Part shown: piece by piece, positions 26,111 through 38,025 of the stretch
How positions within the stretch are numbered: the first letter of the stretch is position 1
Layout of the letters: each line of letters begins with the position of its first letter
Origin: Mactromeris polynyma
Lineage: Eukaryota; Mollusca; Bivalvia; Venerida; Mactridae
Direction of reading: 5' to 3'
Assembly: GCA_032209605.1 (NCBI GenBank)
Contig: JASFXZ010000012.1
Location: 4,216,001 to 4,280,000, forward strand
DNA length: 64,000 nt
Program-made: the position numbers and the translations under genes
The notes under the pieces: model-generated
What the model saw: only the letters and a program-made list of their open reading frames with translations
What the model was told of the DNA's origin: nothing
Database searches by the model: none

Positions 26111-26997
26111 ACTTTATGACATATCATAATGATCAAACTATTTCATGTATTTTACATTTTTCATATCTTTCTCAAATTTTACAATACATTGTACTAGGAC
26201 ATCGCCTCTCTGAAATAATGTAAGTTTTTCAACAAGCAACAAAGAAAGTACAATTTCTGCCACAAGTATTTTTCCAGTGTTATTTAATGAAAAATACAAA
26301 TTTTGAAAAAAAAAAAAATACAAAAATTGTGATTTATTTTCAATAACCCATCATCTTGTGCTCCTAAACAATGGAAAGGATTATTAATTGGATTGGAGGT
26401 GTGTCAATGAAATACAGCACTTGTCAGTGAAATAAAATGATTGCATAAAAATATGACATCATAATGATCCCTAATGCTACAAAGAAATTTATATTCTGCT
26501 ACTTGACACTTTCCCAGCATTGAAGTCTATAGAAGAAAGGTATCATACAGGGAACTTGTAATAGGCTCACATTCGTGGGATAATCCAACTCAAGACACTA
26601 ATCATCCCTTAGAAAATTAACCTAAATTGTTCCCACTTACTGTATCCTGAGAGGACACTTATGAGAATGGTTCATTATTGTTTTAGCTGAGTAAATGATC
26701 TTACAAGGAACCATAATATATGATCATAGGATCTTACACAAGTTTCGGGCTGAGTACGACAATTAGGACTAGAGTTATGGCACTTGATTTATTGATGAAA
26801 TACTGTACAAAGACAAAAACAAGGACTTCTCATTTGAATAACTGATAACAAGGCACTGGTTTTGCAAAACTTCTCAATTTGAGATTGTTCTCAATTCAAA
26901 TATTTCATCTACTGTTGAAAGAAAATAATATGCCAAAAATTCTCAAAATGTCCATGACAAAGACACTAGTATGTCTAAATCTAATTTACATACAAGC
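26111..26997. other. Intron 3, no feature seen
   Basis: AT-rich, with an A run near 26307. Confidence 0.4.
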
Positions 26998-27345
26998 TCT
27001 GATGAAAGGTTATGCTTTCAGTAACGCTGATGAAAGGCTATGCTTTCAGTAACGCTGATGAAAGGTTATGCTTTCAGTAACGCTGATGAAAGGCTATGCT
27101 TTCAGTAACGCTGATGAAAGGTTATGCTTTCAGTAACGCTGATGAAAGGTCATGCTTTCCGTAACTCTGATGAAAGGTTATGCTTTCCGTAACTCTGATG
27201 AAAGGTTATGCTTTCCGTAACTCTAATGAAAGGTCATGCTTTCCGTAACTCTGATGAAAGGTCATGCTTTCCGTAACTCTGATGAAAGATTAAGCTATCG
27301 TAACTCTGATGAAAGGTTATGCTTTCCGTAACTCTGATGAAAGGT
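26998..27345 (+). repeat. 28-bp minisatellite, about 12 units
   Basis: The unit is CTGATGAAAGGTTATGCTTT followed by CAGTAACG. The left half has CAGTAACG and the right half CCGTAACT, so the array consists of two homogenised blocks. Confidence 0.95.
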
Positions 27346-27678
27346 AACTCGATAATTCCTCCACACTTTGAGTTTCACACAGATTTCCAGATCTTTTGGG
27401 AAATCAGGAGCTGGACTTTTATCAAATATCTCCCTTCAAATGTGCGGTTACAAGACAAAATCATACATATTAATGGCAATTCAACAAAAATAACAAACTA
27501 ATGCCCAGTTCCTCATTTCCATCAGGTATGCAAGCAATGAATAATTAGCTACAGCCAACACAAATTGTAGTAATTCAACCAGACGTTTTCATTGTGTTAT
27601 GACAAAACTGATTCTTATTCAAGATGAAATAATATCTAATGAACCCATTTCAGATCAATATCGTGAAATTAGTTGTTA

Positions 27679-27882
<204 letters not shown>

Positions 27883-27984
27883 TTATTTAAATCTGCATAG
27901 ATAGGTGAAAGCGTAACTGATTTAAATGCATACATTATATAAGGAAGCTGATGGACTTATTTTGCCTTTATCATTGGAATCGCA

Positions 27985-28309
27985 GGGTTTATTTTGGCTA
28001 TTTGGGGAAGATGACCCATACCCTTCAAATTGGGAATTTTCTCGTTAAACTTAGAAATTGGGGCAAAAAGTCTAGAGATTACAGCAAATATTTTAAGAAT
28101 AAATGTAAAGGATGCAGTGATTAATTAATCATTGATAACTATTTATATAAACTGCCTGTGAGAAAAAGCCTCTAACTTTGTCAATTTTTGGTAAAAATTA
28201 GTAGAATTATTGGGAATTTTTACATTCAAATTGGGAAAAATATACACTTTTTGGCATTGGAAATGTAGCTCAATAATGGCTATGAAAACAGCTGAAAAAA
28301 CAAACCCTG
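27985..28309 (+). repeat. ~330-bp dispersed repeat, copy 1 (hAT-like ends)
   Basis: Left end CAGGGTTTATTTTGGC and right end AAAAAACAAACCCTG are inverse to each other. The interior has GATGACCCATACCCTTCAAA and TTTACATTCAAATTGGGAAA. Related copies lie at 32215 and 37693. No flanking duplication was found. Confidence 0.7.
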
Positions 28310-28526
28310 ACATGTCACATTGCACTTTTAGTGTTTGTACTACACTCACCTGATCAAATTTGATGGCTTGCTCATATTTTCAAATCTTCCAGATTCTTAT
28401 TAGTGAAGAACCATTACAAATTGATGAAGATATTTCTTAATAAATAGGTTGTTACTCATGCCTGGTACCTACCCATTGGCTAAAAGTACAGTGTAGACAT
28501 CAAAGCCGTTTACAGTTTATTAAGTA

Positions 28527-28691
28527 CAGTTATACCTCAATAATAAGACCACCTATGGGACCCTCGGAAACAGGTCTTCTTATTGAGGTGGTCTTAATAT
28601 TGAGGTTAAATAAAGAGCAAAACAGTAAAAATGGACTTGAAATTTGTCTTCTTAATTTTAAGGTGCTTAACAACCCCCCCCCCCCCCCCCA
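28527..28691 (+). mobile_element. MITE family 1, truncated at a C run
   Basis: Starts CAGTTATACCTCAATAATAA and loses similarity after AAGGTGCTTAA (about 28669), where a run of C follows. Confidence 0.75.
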
Positions 28692-29284
28692 CCTCGGCAA
28701 TTCAAAGGCTAGGAAGCTTTTGTGATGATCATTTCTTTTCAGGCTTATGTTGCCGGACCTCTTACATTTCACTTTAGTTCTATTTTGTACCCTAGGGATC
28801 TGTAATGGGTCAGACCCTGTTGTTTTAAGGCGTTTAATATACCTTCCTTATGTTACTCTTTCTCTCATTGAACAAACTCAAGACTTAAATCAGTAATTGT
28901 ATAATATTGCACATTGCACGATGTGCAGACACAAGTCTCCTATAAGCGCATTTATTCTTGTTTATATATTATATCCGATTATATTGACTTATCATAAATC
29001 TTATCTAATCTCATAGGAATCCAATTTTCTAATAGTGTTAATGGTTCATATATTCAGACAAAGTAATGAAAATATCACAGTAAATCACAAGAATAAGCTT
29101 TAATACAAGTAAGGGATTTAAAATAACAGTATAATTATACTTTTCGTTGTGAACAATTACACAATTACAGACTTACGCTGAGGTCAATATGTTGTTTTAT
29201 TGACCAGCCTGAAACTAATAATGACTAAGGACATAATTATAGTGGGTCAATATCAAGTTTTCAATAAACTTTTGAAAACCACTG
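28692..29284. other. Intron 2, no feature seen
   Basis: AT-rich. Confidence 0.4.
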
Positions 29285-29880
29285 CAGGGCTCTAGAAATC
29301 CATGAGCCAGACGTCCCAGACTAGTCTAATGCTGAATCCGGAGTTTTGTAACCAACAGTGGAATTGAAGTTAGTGCCGGACAAGTATGTTTCTAAAGCTG
29401 ACCAACATCAGCAATTGTTCAGTTGTAATTCAAACCTTAGAATCCCACAAACACATACATGTGATTATTAATTTTAGATTGTGGAGCTATCATTGTGTAT
29501 ATTTATTTGTTACTAAATCAACCGATATTCTCGGACAACTTTAAATAAGCCTCCTAGCTAGCTATGTCATACAAGCAAATTTTACATTTCCATTAGTCCG
29601 GGACAAGTGTCCTTGGAAAATAATATCCAGCTGCATATATCACACATCATCACGACCTATCTGGTAAGTGAATATGATTATTATGACTTTCAACACAATA
29701 ATTATACCAAATAGTAAAAGGATAACAAATGACAAAATAAGGGGTTCAATATTCCACCATATAAACAGTTTCACACTGTCACAGGGCTCAAGAAATCCAC
29801 GAACCCGACGTCACAGACAAGTCTAATTGCCGATTTGAGCTACCAACAGTTGAGTTGGACTTAGTCCGAGACAAGTATGA
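29285..29880 (+). repeat. Two diverged direct copies of a ~110-bp repeat
   Basis: GGGCTC(T/A)AGAAATCCA, ACGTC.CAGAC.AGTCTAAT and ACAAGTATG appear in the same order at 29287 and 29783. Related GGGACAA pieces lie near 29600 and 29975. Confidence 0.5.
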
Positions 29881-31972
29881 TATGCACGCCTCCTTAACTG
29901 TTAATCTGTACCCTATTCTATGCGTGTACAACTGAGCCTCAAATGTCAGAAATGTCAAAATTAACATGTACACTAAGTCTGGGACAACTATATTTAAAGA
30001 TAATTTCTAGAGTCCTAGCTGTGACTGTATTCAGCATTGTCCATGTAAATCACAGGTCTGTCAATAAGTAAGCAGATACTGTACTACTGTACGTAAATTT
30101 TAGATTAGAGGGGTCTATGGAGTAATGGGATGATAAGCTGTGTTTCCTACATGATCCAGACCGTATTGTTCCAATGCACCCTTTTATTTTTACCCATAGG
30201 ATCTTCGAAGGGGTCAAAGCCCTGTTTTATGAATAATTGGGCTTGCCAGCACAACACATTCTCCCGTTTTTGTCTTTCTTGTCTCAATCTCTCAGTACTG
30301 GAATTTCTCTTTACATACATTATTGTGTACATAAAATGAAGAGACTAAAGGACAGACACTTATATGTACGTATAATTACATAAATCCATGCCAGACAAGA
30401 CAAACACTCTCAGAATGTAATATACATCCCATGTCACACAAATATAATGATAAATAAAAACAATCTCCAAGTGGAATCTCTAAGCTCTTATGATGGGGAC
30501 ATTGTTCAGAGTATTTCAGAGTATTTCAGATTATGTACGAAATTGGGGAGAAGAATCGGAGAAAATTGAAAAGTTGTGTCTTCGTAACAAAATCAATGGC
30601 TGGTACATTTAATCAGAAAATGCTACATGGAACAATCCACTTATAGAGCACAAAAAGAGTAAATTTTTAAAAATAATAAAAATAACAAGCATTGTAACAA
30701 AGTATGGACAGACTTAGCTAAAACTGTAACCATCAATTACGAATGTGGCGATTTGCAGGGGTTCAGTAACAAGTGTATTCACAGCTACGAATGAACATTT
30801 TTAATAGAGGTTTAATTTAAATAAACATACAAGGTTGGTAATTATATTGAGGACTAGTACATTGAAGCATATCCACTAACTGGTAACAAAATATTCCCAT
30901 AACAAGTTCCGCATACAAGTTGTGCAAACATTCTAACTAAGTAAATTTGGTGAGATTTGAAAAAAAAGCTGCCTTCAAAGACAGAGCAAGAGCAGACGGA
31001 TTTGAAGAGACTAAAGTCTGGCTAAGTGGCCTACTTTGGTGGAAAATGCCCATCAACTGATCTTGTAAGGTGTCCCTTCCATATAATAACAAACCAGCTG
31101 ATGTTACTGCTTCATGAACGCAATTAATGCTCGGGTAAGCTATGTAAATGTTAACATTCCTACCTCCTTAACAAAAAAATATGAAGAGTAGCAGAACACA
31201 CCAAAAGCAACAATTATGACAGCCCTAATTGAAAATTGATTAATTAGTACAAACCCATCCAAACATGTAATAAATTGTGTATCTGGCATGAGTTACACTA
31301 CAGTGTGAAGTTATAACCCAGGCTCGTAAATCTCAGAATCCAGTCTCCATGTTCAGTAACTCTTCACATCTCCCAACAACCACTTATCGTTAACAATCAC
31401 AGTTTCATTGATACTGAATGGTCAACGAAGATGCTGGTAGTTTGTAGTTCAAGGGTTTTAACAGTTGCTGGACCACTCGAACAGGGGAAACATATCCCAC
31501 AACTACAGGAAGTGCTTCACACAAGTATGGTGTGAAAATGGATGTAATAACAGTTATAATGGTAGAATCACTTGTGCGAGGCCATTCTTAAAAAAATGCT
31601 AGTTTGTGGTACCCCACCCACATTATATGGGATGGGCTGGTCTGAATTAACTGTTTACCATTTTCTTTCTGTATACATCGGGTACCACATGCGGGAAATG
31701 ACACAAAAAAAATTGTACAGAATATGAAAAAAACTTAAGTTTAGGGCTTAATGGAGTCAATTTCGACATGGTAGGGTAACGGCAAATAAACAATTCTTTC
31801 CGGATAATTATGGGGAAAGTTCAAGAATGTACATCAATATTGATAACCATGTACTGTTAAACAACCAACAAAGTGCACAAATTAATTAAAGGTAATTGCC
31901 CATTTGTTTCAAGTTGAACACAAAATATAACTTAAAATACTTGAAAATTACCCCCTTAGGAGTCATCAATAG
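29881..31972. other. Intron 2, little recognised
   Basis: A single GAGGCCATTCTTAAAAAAAT at 31578-31597 resembles a GGCCATCC MITE end. Otherwise AT-rich. Open frames at 30130-30339 on both strands show no motif. Confidence 0.4.
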
Positions 31973-32060
31973 ATATATCGAGGGCTTAACGCAACACTGT
32001 CGTAACTCCTATGTATTTATATAGGAGTTACGACATTGTTGTGTTGAGCCCTCGATATAT
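31973..32060. repeat. Foldback hairpin element, copy 2
   Basis: 88-bp near-perfect palindrome (ATATATCGAGGGCTTAACGC ... inverse) with three mismatches in the 34-bp core arm and loop GTATTTAT. Both arms share changes relative to the other copies. Confidence 0.95.
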
Positions 32061-32214
32061 GGAAAAATAAGATAGGAAGAACATCGGTGAGACTGTTGTT
32101 TGAGATTTTTCGTAAGTGCTAAAACAAAGTATAAATCGAGTATTTGGTGCAAAACTATTGTGATTGCTCCTTTTTACCAAACTTGAAGTAGAGCAGTTTT
32201 GCACCAAACATATT

Positions 32215-32510
32215 TAGGGTTTATTTTGGCAATTTTGGAAGAATTGACCCATACCCTTCTAATTGGGAATTGGAAAAAAGACCAGCAATTACAGCAAAAT
32301 ATTAAGAATAAAAGTAAAGGATGTAGTGATTCATTAATGGACAATTGCAATTTATATAAACTGCCTGTGAGATTATAATAAGCCTCTAACTATGTCAACT
32401 GTTGGCTAAATTGAACCAAATTGTTTTCTTCAGATTTTTATTGGTAATTTTTACATTCAAGTTGGGAAAAATATATCCTTTTTGGCATTTGGAATATAGC
32501 GGAATAACGG
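32215..32510 (+). repeat. ~330-bp dispersed repeat, copy 2
   Basis: AGGGTTTATTTTGGCAATTT at the left and TTACATTCAAGTTGGGAAAA inside; the right terminus is decayed. Confidence 0.7.
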
Positions 32511-33234
32511 CTGATAAACCAGATATTTGTACCTAAAGACTTTGTAACAGGAAAATAAAGACTTTACTACACCCGTATAAATAAAAAGTGCTAATCAATA
32601 ACCATTGATGTTTGATAAGCCGACACAAGAATTGTAGTTACGATATAAGTACTTTGTGCGGGCGTTAACACCAACAAAAGTTGTGAGCAACAAAACTCTT
32701 GACATTATTTGTTGATTTATGCCTCATATACATTTCATAACTTTTGCACTAAGTCAGCATTTGTGAAAGGAGCCTTAGGATCATGAGTCACTGGCCCCTA
32801 AACCACTCCCTATGTTACCTTTATAATATACTGTTGCATAAGTGTATCGTCATGCCTCACGTTCAACCTGAATTTATGGTGTCCGGAACTGGATTCCATA
32901 AGAATAAGTGGTGAGGGACGAAAGGACTTTATATGCTTTAATCACATTCAGAGAACAAACGCCTTGCAGGGAATAAACTTTTATCTCCAGATAAAATATG
33001 ATTCTGCTCCAATCTGCTAAATTTTCCAATTGAGCATATTCCATCTCGTTATCAGCAAGTTATATAATCCCCACCCACTTGTTACAAATCTGATATCTTC
33101 ATAAGTAACACCAGATGATGATGTGTCATATTTATCCACTATTACGTATATTACTTAGAAAACAAGGTTTACTGACATGGATAAATACAGGTTATTACAC
33201 AAGTGGTCAGCGTTAACTACAGAATTTATTTTCT
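32511..33234. other. Intron 2, no feature seen
   Basis: AT-rich. Confidence 0.4.
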
Positions 33235-34180
33235 AACAAGAGGGCCCTGATGGCCTAGTATCACTCACCTGAGAACTTCAGAAAGTTTGCAACTTTCAAG
33301 ATTTTTTAAGAAATGTAGCTAGTAATGTGATAAAAATGTCAAATAATGTAACTTTGACTCAATTAAGGATGATTATTTCAGTATTACTTGACTATTTAAT
33401 TGCTCATTTTTGACTTTTTACTGATATTGTGTTATTATATGAATACCGTCAAACCTGTGTTTAAGACCAACTGCGAACAAAGACCACTATTGCAAAACCT
33501 GTCTGCAAAGACCACCAATTTTATCTCCCATCAGACCTGATTTCAATGATATTTATAAATGTTAATAGAGGACACCTGTAAACAAAGACCACATTTTGCT
33601 GTTCCCATGGGTGGTCTTTACTGACAGGTTTGACTGTACAAGGTTGTTCACAGAAAGTGGGAGCAGTTGAAGTTTTGTATGTTATGTATTTGAGCAGAAG
33701 TATAAATAATATTCCAAAACCAAGTGCAATACTGTAGTGGACTAAAACAAGAAGAAAATGTAACCTCTAGAGTGATGACAAGGTTTTCCATGATTCGAAA
33801 TGTGACCTAGACTTTTACCCAGATGACCCAGTTTCACAAACACTCTGACCAAGAAAAGAAATATAGAAAAGATAAACAATGTGACCTCTGGAGTGTTTAC
33901 AAGGTTTTTCTATAATTGAACCTAATGACCTTGATTTTTTACTCAAAATGACGTTTCATGACCTACATTTCACAGAGACAAACATATTCAACAAGTTGAA
34001 GATCAGGTAAACAATGTGACATCTTAAAGGTAGAAAAGTTTATCTATGAATTGACTTTGACCATGCTTTTGACCCTAGATGACCCAGTTTCAATGTGGCA
34101 CTATATTTCATTTAGACAAACATTCTGACTAAGGTTCAGATCAGGTAATTCCTTGTCAAATAGGGATGGTAGCACACAAA
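33235..34180 (+). repeat. CAAGAGGGCC-type long repeat, copy 2, with nested MITE
   Basis: Starts AACAAGAGGGCCCTGATGGC. After the MITE at 33446-33636 it has about three internal units with AATGTGACCTCT(A/G)GAGTG, ACAAGGTTTT and AGATGACCCAGTTTCA (33758-34160). This internal pattern is familiar from clam genomes. Confidence 0.65.
33446..33636 (+). mobile_element. MITE family 2 (CAAACCTGT termini)
   Basis: A 191-bp element with ends CCGTCAAACCTGTGT and ACAGGTTTGACTG and TA on both sides (33444-33445, 33637-33638). Internal AAAGACCAC motifs are repeated. Tc1/mariner-group structure (inference). Confidence 0.85.
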
Positions 34181-34420
34181 ATCTGTACATGATATGTACA
34201 CTAGTGTATTCTTCCTAGCATAATTTGCTGATAGCTATAATTAACAAAGGAGATTCCTTCTTTTTTGTTAGCGTCCATTTCATTGGTCGAGAAATGCTGA
34301 TGAATATTCATGCATTAGGAAGTTTCACTAGCCAATTTGACTTTCATGTATGTTATGAATAGCCTAGGTACTGACCCAAGATGCCTAATACCCGAAGCAC
34401 ACACAATCTGTACACCATTT

Positions 34421-34496
34421 CGAGGGTTCAGTGCAAGACTATCCTAACTCCTATATAAATACATAGGAATTAGGATAGTCTTGCACTGAACCCTCG
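34421..34496. repeat. Foldback hairpin element, copy 3
   Basis: 76-bp palindrome with one mismatch in 34 bp; arm CGAGGGTTCAGTGCAAGACT; loop ATAAATAC, the inverse of the loop in copies 1, 2 and 5. Confidence 0.95.
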
Positions 34497-34544
34497 ATAT
34501 GCACACTAGTGTATTCTCCCTAGTACACAAAGTACACAAATTTG

Positions 34545-34596
34545 AAGGGTATGGGTCATCTTCCCAAAATAGACAAAATAAACCCTCATAACTGCA
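34545..34596 (-). repeat. Fragment of the ~330-bp repeat
   Basis: AAGGGTATGGGTCATCTTCC and AAAATAAACCCT are the inverse of the left end of 27985-28309. Confidence 0.6.
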
Positions 34597-34877
34597 GCAA
34601 TAACATCACTACGACGTTTAGAATTTCACAAATCATTTGCACCACACAACTACTGGAATATAATAGCATCATGGAATAAATATTACTGTGACTGAGCATT
34701 CATTCACGCTAAATATTTAATGCTTTAAATACAGATCCATTTGGATAATTTTCTGTAAAATTCTCTCTGGGAGTACTATCACTTTTCTCTGTGATCATCA
34801 GAACACTTCTGTAACAAAGATATATGATCTAAGTACATGTACAATGTACTGTGTTACAAACAGGAACAAAATCTAAT

Positions 34878-35375
34878 AAGGCCATCCTTAAAAGATTGTT
34901 TGTTTGCAGTTATGTGACCCGGAATTTTTACAGTGGGTAGGTAGGGAGGTAAGTTCTTTTCAGCACAGCCGTACTATCATGGTTTTGCTATTTGAATATC
35001 AGTGTTGTATAAACCAATCAAATCTTACATTAACCATCAAGGCAATTTCTCTTCAACCAAACAAAGTTGTTACCTTGATATTGATTGGTTAACCTTTCGA
35101 TAAAGGATCCACTGAATTTCGGTGAACTTACCGAAATCCAATTTGGATGTGGAGTGACCAGCAATTTTAACACCTGTTGCACAACAAGTCTTAACCTTCA
35201 AATTGCGCCAACCGTCTTTTTTCAAGATATCTCTTGTTTAGTTTAGTACTGTAATGGCTAAAAGACTGAAACAAATTTTTTTCATTGATAAACCTGAAAA
35301 AATAAATTGAGTTGCGGCATTTTTCATGAGTCAGTCTCATAACTGCTAGTTCGAACAATTATTCAAGGATGGCTT
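34878..35375. mobile_element. GGCCATCC MITE, long copy
   Basis: Ends AAGGCCATCCTTAAAAGATT and AATTATTCAAGGATGGCTT; further in, the left arm TTTGCAGTTATGTGACC is the inverse of TCATAACTGC on the right. Confidence 0.7.
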
Positions 35376-37296
35376 AATGTCTGATCCGGTCAAACTACAA
35401 CAGAATATTGCCATGCCAAATTAATCTTTTCCATTTAGCAAATTGATAGATTGCTGCCAAGTTAACCAGGATATACAAATGGACACTTTTATCTCCTGAT
35501 ACGGTTCTCAATTTTATCCTAAATACATCGGTGTAGTCATGAACATAGCTACAGGAATAAGCATGAGTATTATATTTTAACTCTAGAAAATGATGTGTGG
35601 GCAATTGCATACTTCAGGTTATGGTAACTACAACGTTCATACCTTACGTGATCAATGCAAAACCTAATCTACTATATTTCCCTTATTTGGTTGCATACAA
35701 GTTAAATTCAGTTGCCTCCCTTTGATATTATTTTTAATAAATTTTTATTATATCTTCATGGTTGAAAGCCAGTAAAGTACCCATCTTATCATCTGTCATA
35801 TCCTCTACATTTTTTTTAAATCTAATAATAATATGAAGTTTGTTATTCAATTATTCATGATTTTTTTTATAAATTTAATCATCAGGATGTCACATATCAG
35901 GGAGTCAGGTACCACACTATTGTAAGTCAGTTTTGCAAAAGGGCAGACTTAGCGATAGTCTATTACCCAATCTGCTGTTTCTTTTCATCAATATATCCAG
36001 CAAACACCATTTTTATTCTTCAGTAAAATATCCACCACATTGCTTTCAGTGGGTACTTTTTGTTTCCCGCTATCAATGACAATGTCGCAATTAGTACCGA
36101 GCAGATAATTCAGTATATTAGATTAAAACGATCACAATACATGTATTGCAAATGTTTGTGAACATTAATTATAGGATAGATTCTCTTCAGAGGAGTGGCA
36201 GGAAATTCAAGCTTAAACACAAATTGCATACACTCATGCACTGATATAGATTGAAGTTTCTTTCTTAAATCTAACAGGATTATATACCACCTTTTATCTT
36301 AACTTGGATACATTCCTTCATTCAGTTCAATCTTCTGAAAACCACATAGACTGAGGCTCAATGAAAGCTGAAAATGTTTAGTCGATTGAAAAAAAAATTA
36401 AAACTTTCATCTCAAAGAATTAAACCCCTCAAAACATTTCACTGAATAACCTTACATAATTTGAAAAAACATCGCTTAGCAACAGTTTAATATAAGATTA
36501 AATTTATACCATAATTCCGACGACACTTCAGAATTAATTTCTCTTCTTTCTTTTATGACAGTACGATGCTACTATAAAAGGTCAATAATGCCGAATTTAA
36601 GGGGATTATGAAGTTTCTATTGAAAAAGGGATCAAAAGAATAGTTTTGAACTTAAGTCAAAGGTAACCGATGACACGAGATCCCATGCGGCTTTTAATAT
36701 GAAAAAGCTATCATTAAAACTGAGTAATCCACTATGTGAGTAAAAACGTTCAGTCCACAGGTATTGAGTCAATATTGATAAAGCCGTGCCATGGTAGCGT
36801 TATAGCCGTAAATATCTCCGTAATGCTAATTTGATTACAAAATGTGTTTTATCAACAAATTGAATTTTAAAAAGATCGTTATAGAGGATTATGTAAATAG
36901 ATTGACAGGTAACAGAGGGTAGCGCCGACAAGCTTCAGGTAGAATATTGACTCTAACGTGACATATCTGACACTTTCAACCTAGACATACTGCAAATTGA
37001 ATGAATCAAATACAATAAACTGATAAAAGACTGTATTCTTACGATATTAGCAGAAGGAGAAATGCAGCGTCAGGAAAAACATAAAAAAAAAAATAATTAT
37101 TTAATCAAAACCAACCATACCAGAACTCTGACAGACACGGTGTGTTCAAGCCAAAAACTGGTTCATTATCAATGAATGTATTTTATTGAAAAAAATCATA
37201 CTTTTATGACGTAACTTTTAATAATGATAGAAAAAGGTTAAGACAAAAATGTAGACAGTTGTGTACTTTAGTCAGAGTTTGATTTTTCCAATGATC
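35376..37296. other. Intron 2, no feature seen
   Basis: About 1.9 kb of AT-rich sequence. Short open frames show no motif. Confidence 0.4.
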
Positions 37297-37509
37297 AGGC
37301 CAACCTTAAAATATTGTTTGTTGGCGTTGATGCGACCCGGAATTTTAACAGCTACTTGGGTAGGTAGTTTTTTTATAGTTTAGTACTCTAATGGCAGACC
37401 AAAAGAAATGTTTTTCATCGATGAACTGGAAAAATAAATAGAGTCACATACCGCAGTTTTCATGAGTGGGTCGCATAACTGCAAACAAACAATTTTTTAA
37501 GGATGGCCT
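37297..37509. mobile_element. GGCCATCC MITE, ~213-bp copy
   Basis: Inverted ends of nearly 40 bp: AGGCCAACCTTAAAATATTG ... GATGCGACC and GGTCGCATAACTGC ... TTTAAGGATGGCCT in the matching inverse order. Confidence 0.85.
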
Positions 37510-37692
37510 CACTGAACAGGACTATTAGTTTTCATGACATGAAAAATGATTCCAAATTATTTCCGTTTTTTTAACAAGATTCAAAAATTGTCTCTAAATA
37601 AATCTGAAATTACGTTGCCGTGTATCTTCTTGTTAAGAAGAACATATAAAACCATAAAATAAAGAAGTCCATAAACTCTAAAACCAACAATC

Positions 37693-38025
37693 AAGGGTTT
37701 ATTTTGGGAAGATGACCCATACACTTCAAATTGTGAATTTGTGCGCATCAAACTTAGAAATTGGGAAAAAGTCTAGAAATAACAGCAAATATTAGGAATA
37801 AAAGTAAAGGATGTAAATATAGTTATTAATTAATCAACAATTGCCATTTATATTTAACAGACTGTGAGAGAAAAGTCTCTAACTTTTTGGTCTAAATTGA
37901 ACCAAAACTTTTTCTTCAGATTTACTGGGAATTTTTACATTCAAATTGGGAAAAATACGGTATATACTTTTTACCATTGGGAATATAGCAGAATAACAGC
38001 TATAAAGCAGCTGAAAAAAAAATGC
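37693..38025 (+). repeat. ~330-bp dispersed repeat, copy 3
   Basis: AAGGGTTTATTTTGGGAAGA, then GACCCATACACTTCAAATTG, then TTTACATTCAAATTGGGAAA. Confidence 0.7.

Noticed and set aside
26998..27345. C/D-box snoRNA array (repeated CTGATGA)
   Set aside because: CTGA and TGATGA overlap in every 28-bp unit, which is too short for a C/D snoRNA, and there is no terminal stem.
28674..28691. Telomere-like or regulatory C tract
   Set aside because: It is a simple poly-C run at the broken end of a MITE.
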